Below, piece by piece: positions 1-5,655 of a stretch of 11,563 bases of DNA. The position numbers and the translations under genes are program-made. The stretch is from Candidatus Woesearchaeota archaeon. GTDB taxonomy: Archaea > Nanobdellota > Nanobdellia > Woesearchaeales > GW2011-AR4. Below the pieces are notes generated by a model, which saw nothing but the letters and a program-made list of their open reading frames with translations, was not told where the DNA came from and searched no databases. The DNA is taken from the NCBI GenBank assembly GCA_018303645.1, contig JAGVXR010000032.1:1-11563 (forward strand), read 5' to 3'. Numbering within the stretch: position 1 is the first letter of the stretch; each line of letters opens with the position of its first letter.

Positions 1-69
1 GTTCAAAAAAGAGTAATAAATCATGAAAAGCCCGAACAAAAATCCCGCTATTTGTATTCCCAACACCAT
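1..69 (-). CDS. DUF2304 family membrane protein, N-terminus only (window edge)
   Basis: An ATG at 69-67 opens a frame that stays open to the window edge, giving 23 residues that begin MVLGIQIAGFLFGLF. This is a hydrophobic first membrane helix of the kind seen at the start of DUF2304 proteins, small membrane proteins that commonly sit next to DPM1-like glycosyltransferases in archaea and bacteria. The ATG follows the glycosyltransferase stop codon by 1 nt, so the two are almost certainly cotranscribed and probably translationally coupled. By family context it may be a membrane partner of the transferase. Only the first helix is visible, so the family call rests on sequence style and neighbourhood. 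Confidence 0.6.
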   Translation of the reverse strand, partial: MVLGIQIAGFLFGLFMIYYSFLN

Positions 70-70
70 T

Positions 71-739
71 TTATTTGCTGTTGAACAGCCTCCACCAAAA
101 CATATTTAAGACAATTTTTATGCCATCTACCACTGTAGTGCCTTTATACCTGTCGGAGTATACTGTTTGTATGGGGATCTGCACATATTTTAATTTTTGC
201 TTTCCAACATTTGATATCATCTCAGACTCCATCGAATAATCAGATGAATTCCATCCAATCTTCCTGTAAGCTTCCTTTGAAAAAGCCCTGAATCCGCATT
301 GAGTGTCATTCAAGTTTATGCCATACAATGCCCTTACAATGCCTGAAATAAACCAGTTGCCGAAGCGAAGCACGGGCGGCATCTTGCTGCTTACACTTCT
401 ATAGCTGAAAACAATGTCATATTTTTTTAATTTATTGATAAATCTTGGTATATCATCAGGATTATGCTGGGCATCCGCGTCCAATACAATCATATATTTT
501 GCACCTTTTCTGATAGCGAAATCGCAGCCTGTTTTCAAAGTGGCGCCTTTACCTAAATTAATAATGTGCCTAAGCACAACTGCATTGGCGTTTTCCGCAA
601 CCTCTTTGGTTTTGTCATTGCTGCCGTCATCAACAACTATAATATTGCCGACATACCTTTTTGTTTTTTTGATTATGCTGACTATATTGTTTTCCTCATT
701 ATATGCGGGAATTACGGCAAATATTTTGTTTGGCTTCAT
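71..739 (-). CDS. GT2 family glycosyltransferase, DPM1-like (polyprenyl-phosphate sugar synthase)
   Basis: A 222-residue GT-A fold enzyme predicted to move a sugar from a nucleotide donor to a polyprenyl (dolichyl) phosphate on the cytoplasmic face. Visible motifs are VIPAYNE (residues 9-15) and DDGSNDKT (37-44) of the nucleotide-binding N-terminal half, the metal-binding DAD (87-89), and the NDTQCGFRAF stretch (144-153) typical of DPM1/polyprenol-phosphate transferases. There is no C-terminal multi-helix domain; the protein ends soon after an aromatic segment (FWWRLF), so the neighbouring DUF2304 protein may provide membrane contact. Its ATG directly abuts the AglB stop codon (TAA followed at once by ATG), implying translational coupling in an N-glycosylation operon. 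The exact sugar cannot be read from sequence; a dolichyl-phosphate mannose or glucose synthase is the usual role. Confidence 0.92.
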   Translation of the reverse strand: MKPNKIFAVIPAYNEENNIVSIIKKTKRYVGNIIVVDDGSNDKTKEVAENANAVVLRHIINLGKGATLKTGCDFAIRKGAKYMIVLDADAQHNPDDIPRFINKLKKYDIVFSYRSVSSKMPPVLRFGNWFISGIVRALYGINLNDTQCGFRAFSKEAYRKIGWNSSDYSMESEMISNVGKQKLKYVQIPIQTVYSDRYKGTTVVDGIKIVLNMFWWRLFNSK

Positions 740-1609
740 TTAAGATGCATTTGTGCTATTTGGCTCAGATAAATTTTTTATCGCATCGCTTTCTTTATCA
801 TATTTTGGAGATTGACTTAAAAAATCCCCATACTCCTTCACTATTGTTGCATTTCTCCCATCCCAATCAACCTTGTATACATAAATATCCGTGCCTGTCA
901 ATCCGCGCTGGTGGTTGAATAATTTAAAATATCTGAGCCCATGCCCCCTCATGTAAAACATTCTGGTGAACATGCCTCCTGTCAGCTCTTTGCTTGACAT
1001 AACAGCCTCAAGCTCGTTCTCGTTTTTCGGTATAATTGTCATGCCCAAGTCAAGGGTGCTTCCATTGAAATCTTTCTTTAATAGCCCATCGTCTGTAGTG
1101 AATGCGGCTGCTCTGGGCCTTACAATGCCCTGCTGGCCGCTCGCAAATACATCATGGCTGCTCAGGTTTATCTGAAGCCCGTTGCCGCATATATACAGCC
1201 CGTTGTCATTTTTGCCGCAGCTCGTTGCTCCGCCGTACCCCGGCCATGGGGAAATCCATGTGTTGGCTTCGCTGTCGCTTGTGATTGCCTGCATTTCAAA
1301 ATAAGTATTTTCTGCCATTTCTCTTGTGTAATTGAATTTTTTCATCATGTATTCAACTGCATTTTCCTGCGACATTCTTCTCGCATTGTACCACAAATCC
1401 GCTCTTTCAAAGCTCCAGCTTCCAAAATGGCTCCACACCCCGCTTTTGCCGATCATATCTTCAGATGCAATAAAATAAGCTTCCGGAGGGTCGCAATGTG
1501 TAAATGAAATTATATTTTCTATCTGCTTTTTATCAAATTTTAACACTTCCAGCTTTTTTTCCGCGTCCTCTTTGTCCAAGAGGATGATAGTCCAAGAGGA
1601 TGATATCAT
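740..1609 (-). CDS. aglB: AglB/STT3 oligosaccharyltransferase, C-terminal fragment (separated by a frameshift)
   Basis: This frame carries the soluble C-terminal domain of the oligosaccharyltransferase. True homologous sequence starts at ILLDKEDAEKK; the preceding residues (MISSSWT) are an out-of-frame reading of the duplicated DNA. The family's DK-type motif is present as SEDMIGKSGVW (D51, K55 of this frame; 811 and 815 in the restored protein), followed by the FTRMFYMRGHG block (214-224) frequent in archaeal STT3. It has no membrane helix. It overlaps the N-terminal frame by 77 nt, and removing one copy of the 16-bp tandem repeat fuses the two into 1049 residues. I see no convincing ribosome site before the internal ATG at 1609, so separate translation is doubtful. 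The last ten residues contain two sequons (NST, NAS). The stop abuts the next gene's ATG. Confidence 0.85.
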   Translation of the reverse strand: MISSSWTIILLDKEDAEKKLEVLKFDKKQIENIISFTHCDPPEAYFIASEDMIGKSGVWSHFGSWSFERADLWYNARRMSQENAVEYMMKKFNYTREMAENTYFEMQAITSDSEANTWISPWPGYGGATSCGKNDNGLYICGNGLQINLSSHDVFASGQQGIVRPRAAAFTTDDGLLKKDFNGSTLDLGMTIIPKNENELEAVMSSKELTGGMFTRMFYMRGHGLRYFKLFNHQRGLTGTDIYVYKVDWDGRNATIVKEYGDFLSQSPKYDKESDAIKNLSEPNSTNAS

Positions 1610-3905
1610 TTAATAATTTAATTGACAGGTGGGTGTCATTGTTCGTTTTGTATAAGGCATTAAATGCTCTATTGCTTCCGCAGTCGAGCATTCTAAGGAT
1701 TCCCATTGCCTGCCGCTCGTCGCTTGTCATCAGCAGCTTTCCAACCCAGTGCGCAGCCGGTGTTGTTTGGGTTGTGCCGTCAAAAGTGACTCTTCTATCT
1801 GCAATCGCCTTGAAATGATGCCCGAAATCCCACCAAGACGTTATAATCGCATTCTCGCTTGAATTTTGATTTATCGCAATCAAGGCATTGTACCATGCAT
1901 CATTTATGATCGGCAAATCAGAGCCTGCAGCGCTGATAGCGCCTCTGGTGGGATTAACATAAACCAAAAGAAGCAGTACAATCAAGATGCTGCTGCTCAC
2001 AGCTTTATGAATTTTAAACTCCTTTGTCAGCAGCATGGACGCATACGAATAGGACTTTCCAAGGGCTGCGCCAAAAGCTACGCTGAATGCAGGAGCTAGC
2101 AATAATGTGAACCTTATCCCCTTTATGCTTGCGAAAATAGTTGAAACTATCCAAAGCGACAGCAGTATAGACAGCTTAAAGTCGTATGAAGAGTCTTTTT
2201 TGTAAACGGAAATTCCAATTCTCGCTAATACTGGAACCATTATCCAAATCAGCAGCCCAAAAATCGAGATGTCAAATCCAAGATTCTTCAGCAGAAAGTA
2301 CAATCCATAAAACATGGCTGCTGCAATGGAGTAGGCGAAATCAAATTTTTTAATTCCGTCAGCCCTGGATACGGACAGCACTACCCCCAGCAAGCTTATA
2401 AAAAAGAGAAATTTCCCGCCGATTGAATTTATAATGCCGTCTATGGAGCCCTCATTAAGCTCTGCAACAGTGGTCAAGACATTTGGAAATAAGTCTCCTG
2501 CTGACACAGGCGCCTTTATAGATGGAAAGCTCAAAGGCCCGATAAAGCTGCCCCAGAAAGCGCCCCACCCTGAAAATAGCGCTACAAAAACCGCTGTTGA
2601 GAAGAAGTACAGCAGCCCGATTAAGATAAGGTTCCTAAGTGATGTGTCAGCTAGAATATACCTTGCATTCCTTTTTATTTCATTGAAATTTGCAAAGACA
2701 AGATAGGCAAACGTCAGCCCAATGGTTGCAAGCAGGAAATCAAATATGTACCACCACCCGCTCCACGCCAAAGTGAATAATCCTGTAAAAAAGCCTGCGA
2801 TTGCCGTAATGAGCGCAATCTTCAGCGTATTCCTGAGTTCTATGGTTGATACAAACAGCCACGTAATCAGCAATGGAAAGAAGACAACCCAGACATCATT
2901 GTCGGGATGCAGTGTTCTGGACAGAAAAGCCCCGTTGACAGCAAGCATCGCAGCTGCAAAAAAGCCGCCTGTGTTGCCGGCAATTTTTCTCCCGATTAAA
3001 AAAACAAGCAGTACGCACAGCATCGAGAAAAATATGACAAGGTAAAACATGGAATCCATCAATTCCAGACCGGGCTTAAAAAAATGCAGTGCCTTGTAAA
3101 AATAAGCTGACGCATACGAGTGGAACATGTCCGGAAACACAAATCTTCCTAGAGGAGCCAGCTGATAGGTGTCAAATGGCCTTCCATCCTTTAGTATGTC
3201 GCCTGGATGCCCGTGCTCGACAATATTTTTTGAATACCTGAACCAGTAGTACGGGTCTATGTCAGGCATGTACCTTTTTCCGCTTTCATCCTGGAAGAAT
3301 GATTTAAAATAATTTGATGTAGCTTTAATCTGCTCATCAATCTGATTATTATTCTGGCTTATTACTTTCTGAAATTCAGCATCTACAAGTGCATCTTTAT
3401 TTGCATCAGGCAGGTTTGGGTACTGCTGGTCAATCCCAGCCCTTATTTGCGATTTTATATTATTTACAACGCTGTCCACTGCCCACCTGTCAGTTATTGG
3501 CAGGGATTCAGCCTGCATTCTAACATAAATTGAAAAAATAAGTGGAATAAGCGCAATAAAGACAATGCCGTATCTTTTAAAAAAATCAATGGCTTTGCCC
3601 CAGTCTATCTGCAATTCCTCCCCTTTTGTTTCCTCGCCAGAGCTGAAAATCTTTTTGATCTTGCCAAAATCAATAGCTATTTCGTCCTCTCTACCGCCTT
3701 CTTTCGCTGTATCTTCTGCTTTTTCTTCGCTTTTGAAGAATTTCTTTATTTTGCCAAAGTCAATGGTTAGCTCGTCATCTTCCGTCTTCTCCTTTTGTGG
3801 CTCTGAAGATTCTTCTGTCCTTTTTTCCTTCCTTCCTTCCTTCTTAAAGAAATTCTTTATTTTACCAAAGTCAATAGATATCTCTTCATCTTCATTTGAG
3901 TCCAT
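1533..3905 (-). CDS. aglB: AglB/STT3 dolichyl-phosphooligosaccharide-protein glycosyltransferase, N-terminal part
   Basis: The catalytic, membrane-embedded part of the archaeal oligosaccharyltransferase, which transfers the lipid-linked glycan to Asn of N-x-S/T sites outside the membrane. A cytoplasmic tail of about 110 residues holds four repeats of an IDFGKIKxFF motif. TM1 (about 113-130) is followed by a long external loop, then the acidic DIDPYYWFRY motif (215-224), the second acidic motif HPDNDVW (333-339), a TVAE sequence (479-482) matching the TIxE/SVSE loop, and the signature WWDFGH (691-696). About 13 hydrophobic helices are visible up to residue 650. The frame runs off after LLD772 because of a 16-bp duplication and stops at 790, losing the DK motif; as read, the product would be truncated. 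Start: ATG at 3905 with an AAGGTGGA ribosome site about 7 nt upstream and a TATA-like box further up. Confidence 0.93.
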   Translation of the reverse strand: MDSNEDEEISIDFGKIKNFFKKEGRKEKRTEESSEPQKEKTEDDELTIDFGKIKKFFKSEEKAEDTAKEGGREDEIAIDFGKIKKIFSSGEETKGEELQIDWGKAIDFFKRYGIVFIALIPLIFSIYVRMQAESLPITDRWAVDSVVNNIKSQIRAGIDQQYPNLPDANKDALVDAEFQKVISQNNNQIDEQIKATSNYFKSFFQDESGKRYMPDIDPYYWFRYSKNIVEHGHPGDILKDGRPFDTYQLAPLGRFVFPDMFHSYASAYFYKALHFFKPGLELMDSMFYLVIFFSMLCVLLVFLIGRKIAGNTGGFFAAAMLAVNGAFLSRTLHPDNDVWVVFFPLLITWLFVSTIELRNTLKIALITAIAGFFTGLFTLAWSGWWYIFDFLLATIGLTFAYLVFANFNEIKRNARYILADTSLRNLILIGLLYFFSTAVFVALFSGWGAFWGSFIGPLSFPSIKAPVSAGDLFPNVLTTVAELNEGSIDGIINSIGGKFLFFISLLGVVLSVSRADGIKKFDFAYSIAAAMFYGLYFLLKNLGFDISIFGLLIWIMVPVLARIGISVYKKDSSYDFKLSILLSLWIVSTIFASIKGIRFTLLLAPAFSVAFGAALGKSYSYASMLLTKEFKIHKAVSSSILIVLLLLVYVNPTRGAISAAGSDLPIINDAWYNALIAINQNSSENAIITSWWDFGHHFKAIADRRVTFDGTTQTTPAAHWVGKLLMTSDERQAMGILRMLDCGSNRAFNALYKTNNDTHLSIKLLNDIILLDYHPLGQRGRGKKAGSVKI
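1574..1605 (-). repeat. Exact 16-bp tandem duplication that frameshifts aglB
   Basis: On the coding strand TATCATCCTCTTGGAC occurs twice in direct succession (1605-1590 and 1589-1574). Because 16 is not a multiple of three, the second copy throws the reading frame into a stop after 18 further residues. Removal of either copy reads through ...NDIILLDKEDAEKK... and gives a 3150-nt frame (1050 codons with stop). The duplication could be a real mutation, a slipped-strand switch, or an assembly artefact. Confidence 0.95.
3567..3887 (-). repeat. Four coding repeats of IDFGKIKxFF in the AglB cytoplasmic tail
   Basis: Residues 7-113 of AglB contain four copies of one motif: EEISIDFGKIKNFFKKE (7-23), DELTIDFGKIKKFFKSE (44-60), DEIAIDFGKIKKIFSSG (74-90) and EELQIDWGKAIDFFKRYG (96-113). 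The fourth runs directly into TM1, so it is probably the ancestral juxtamembrane helix, with the other three as duplications. Linkers shorten toward the membrane (repeat spacing about 37, 30 and 22 residues) and are charged Lys/Glu-rich. The DNA of the copies is visibly related, especially copies 1-3. Confidence 0.85.
3825..3843 (-). repeat. GGAA tetranucleotide tract inside the 5' part of aglB
   Basis: The plus strand reads TTCC four times followed by TTC, i.e. about 4.75 units of GGAA on the coding strand. It encodes part of the charged linker after the first IDFGKIK repeat (around residues 21-27, KKEGRKE). Gain or loss of a unit would shift the frame near the start of the gene. The tract is short, so hypervariability is possible but not shown. 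Confidence 0.7.
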
Positions 3906-3913
3906 GAGTTAAT

Positions 3914-3950
3914 CCACCTTCGTAGAGAAAATGGCATATTATTAAAAAGC
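3914..3950 (-). promoter_or_regulatory. aglB promoter (TATA-like box) and ribosome binding site
   Basis: In the 50-nt gap between the reductase stop and the aglB ATG, the coding strand shows a TATA-like GCTTTTTAATAATATG (about 3935-3950) and an AAGGTGGA Shine-Dalgarno (3913-3920) about 7 nt before ATG. Start of transcription about 26 nt after the box would leave a short leader containing the ribosome site, so aglB can be expressed apart from the upstream reductase gene. Confidence 0.5.
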
Positions 3951-3955
3951 TTTTG

Positions 3956-5047
3956 TTAGCTGAAAAGCACTTTCAAGAAATACAAAAACCTCGGCTCTTT
4001 AATCAGAAGATTGGTTACAAGAGGTATCGGAGTGTCCCTGTCGTACTTTTTTAGTATTTTTCTTACCTTTTCCTGACTCATCAAGCTTAACAATTTGTCA
4101 TAATCCCTGTCAGAAAATTTGTTTAACATATTTCTTATCCTTAAATGCAGGCGAAGCTCCCTGCCAGACTGCCTTCTGAACTCCTCGTTGTAATCCTTGT
4201 TGTTGATAATGCAGCCGCATAAGGTTTGCGCAGCTTTCAGCGATGGAATTATGCCGCCTCCTGTAGTAGCCTTGACTTGCGCAGCGGCATCCCCGATAAG
4301 ATAGACATTGCCTTTTTGTATTGCCTTTTTTGAATTGTATAATGGTATTAAGCCGCTTTCCCAGCATATAACATCTTTTTTTCCGGTTCTGCTCTTCAAA
4401 AATTTATAGAAATGCCCCTGCGCATTTTCAAAACAGCCTATGCCGAGCCTTGCAATGCCTTCTGATTCCGGTACAACCCACCCGAAAAAATCCGGAAAAT
4501 CGCCGCCAAAATGAGTTTCAAATGCCGTTGTGTCCATTTCAAGATTTACCTTTGCCTGCATTCCGATGTAGTGCCTTGAGTTTGAGTTCATGCCGGCGGC
4601 TTTTGCAACAGCCGAGTAAGGGCCGTCTGCGCCGACAACAATGCCTGTTTTTATATTTTTGATTTTGTTGTTTTTTGCGTCTTTGACTTTTATTGCATTG
4701 CTTCCGTCAAAGCCAATAAATTTATGGCTGAGCAGAATATCAGCCCCCTCATCTTCTGCCATCTCGGCGACATACCTATCGAATTTGTCGCGCCACATCA
4801 CGATTTCATCTACATTGGCAGTTATCCTGTTATTTTTGCTCACAACAATGACTTTGTCAAGCCTTTTTGCTATAACATTGTTTTTCAGCCTGAAGAAATT
4901 CTCAATGGAATGGGTTACAATGCCAGTGCACTGGACGGGAGCTCCTATAGTTTTATGCTCTTCCAGAATTGTCACTTCTTTTCCCTGCTTTGCGAGCAGG
5001 TATGCAAGATAAGAGCCTGCAGGGCCCGCTCCCACTATTGTTATCAT
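3956..5047 (-). CDS. Geranylgeranyl reductase family FAD-dependent oxidoreductase
   Basis: A 363-residue flavoprotein of the geranylgeranyl reductase family, which saturates isoprenoid double bonds. It opens with the dinucleotide-binding motif IVGAGPAG (4-11), then GAPVQCTGI (35-43), the family's PxxCxG motif, FGWVVPESEGIARLGIG (188-204) of the substrate-side sheet, and the second FAD motif IGDAAAQVKATTGGG (251-265). It is somewhat shorter than many archaeal homologues (about 390-450 residues). Known family roles are saturation of archaeol membrane lipids and, in haloarchaea, reduction of dolichol phosphate. Lying immediately upstream of aglB on the same strand, it may serve the dolichol carrier, but lipid hydrogenation is equally possible. 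The ATG at 5047 sits about 29 nt from a TATA box, implying a leaderless transcript. Confidence 0.9.
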   Translation of the reverse strand: MITIVGAGPAGSYLAYLLAKQGKEVTILEEHKTIGAPVQCTGIVTHSIENFFRLKNNVIAKRLDKVIVVSKNNRITANVDEIVMWRDKFDRYVAEMAEDEGADILLSHKFIGFDGSNAIKVKDAKNNKIKNIKTGIVVGADGPYSAVAKAAGMNSNSRHYIGMQAKVNLEMDTTAFETHFGGDFPDFFGWVVPESEGIARLGIGCFENAQGHFYKFLKSRTGKKDVICWESGLIPLYNSKKAIQKGNVYLIGDAAAQVKATTGGGIIPSLKAAQTLCGCIINNKDYNEEFRRQSGRELRLHLRIRNMLNKFSDRDYDKLLSLMSQEKVRKILKKYDRDTPIPLVTNLLIKEPRFLYFLKVLFS

Positions 5048-5070
5048 AAGGAAATTTGGTAGTTCTAATT

Positions 5071-5083
5071 GGTTTAAATACGT
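5071..5083 (-). promoter_or_regulatory. TATA box of the geranylgeranyl reductase gene
   Basis: The minus strand reads ACGTATTTAAACC here. The centre of TATTTAAA is about 29 nt upstream of the ATG at 5047, the spacing expected when transcription starts at or next to the start codon. It diverges from the promoter of the plus-strand gene at 5164. Confidence 0.65.
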
Positions 5084-5111
5084 TAATGTTAGGATTTTTT
5101 AAATTAGCAAA

Positions 5112-5148
5112 TTTTGTATTTACTCTCTAATAACAAAAACTTTATAAA
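5112..5148 (+). promoter_or_regulatory. Promoter of the orphan gene (BRE/TATA), near-copy of 5584-5620
   Basis: AAAAACTTTATAAAT (5135-5149) is a good archaeal BRE plus TATA box. The box centre lies about 19 nt before the ATG at 5164 but 28 nt before the in-frame ATG at 5173. The 37 nt here match 5584-5620 without gaps at 31 of 37 positions, including sequence upstream of the TATA box. Confidence 0.7.
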
Positions 5149-5163
5149 TCAGACTATAATATT

Positions 5164-5517
5164 ATGGATAAAATGCCGGCAGAAGCAATTGAATTGTCTG
5201 AAAAGCAGAGGACATTTCTCAAGGAACTCAAAACACTAGACGAGCGAATTGACCAAATTCTTAATGTGACTAGGCCCGTTCTTGCTTCAGTGTTCAAGGG
5301 TCTAACTGAAATTAAGGGTAATCCAGAAATTACTGAACTTTTGCAAAGTTTTCTTCAGTTGAAGGAGAAAGTCAGTGGTGATGCATGCACTAGAGAAATT
5401 GGTGATAATCCTCAGCTATCCGCTTCATATCAAGTTGTAGCCCAAAAAATGCAAGGGAAAGAATTACCTCCAATAGTCCAGCTATACTATTCCCTACAAG
5501 AAAAGAGATACCTTTAG
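5164..5517 (+). CDS. Hypothetical helical cytoplasmic protein
   Basis: A 117-residue protein I do not recognise. It has no signal peptide, membrane helix, cysteine cluster or known motif. It looks mostly alpha-helical, with a charged heptad-like stretch at residues 10-35 (EKQRTFLKELKTLDERID) and another at 55-72 (EITELLQSFLQLKEK), followed by a less regular C-terminal third containing one Cys (about residue 75). It has its own TATA box and diverges from the reductase gene. Spacing from the TATA box favours the second ATG (5173, residue 4) if the transcript is leaderless, giving 114 residues; the first ATG is kept here as the longest frame. Its few arginine codons are mixed (AGG, AGA, CGA), unlike the AGG-dominated gene downstream. 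It could be a strain-specific insertion between two similar promoters. Confidence 0.7.
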   Translation: MDKMPAEAIELSEKQRTFLKELKTLDERIDQILNVTRPVLASVFKGLTEIKGNPEITELLQSFLQLKEKVSGDACTREIGDNPQLSASYQVVAQKMQGKELPPIVQLYYSLQEKRYL

Positions 5518-5583
5518 AATTTCTTTAGTCAATATTAATTAAATGCCCACCACAAGTTGAGTGTGTATTTCACTTTATCCCTT

Positions 5584-5620
5584 TTTTGTACCTACTATCC
5601 AATAACGAAAACTTTAAAAA
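5584..5620 (+). promoter_or_regulatory. Promoter of the S-layer-like gene (BRE/TATA)
   Basis: CGAAAACTTTAAAAAG (5606-5621) gives a BRE plus TATA box. Transcription about 27 nt after the box centre would start near 5643, leaving a leader of about 13 nt with ACAAGGGA before the ATG at 5656. This position rules out the upstream in-frame TTG/GTG starts around 5557. The region is a near-copy of 5112-5148 (31 of 37 identical). Confidence 0.65.
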
Positions 5621-5655
5621 GGGCTGTATACTACCACATCATTTACAAGGGAAAC

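Noticed and set aside
1533..1609. Programmed ribosomal frameshift between the two aglB frames
   Set aside because: The exact 16-bp duplication fully explains the frame change, and I see no convincing slippery site plus downstream structure before the shift.
5557..5655. N-terminal extension of the S-layer-like gene from a TTG/GTG start
   Set aside because: It would place the TATA box inside the coding region and bury the signal peptide; the ATG at 5656 fits promoter and signal peptide.
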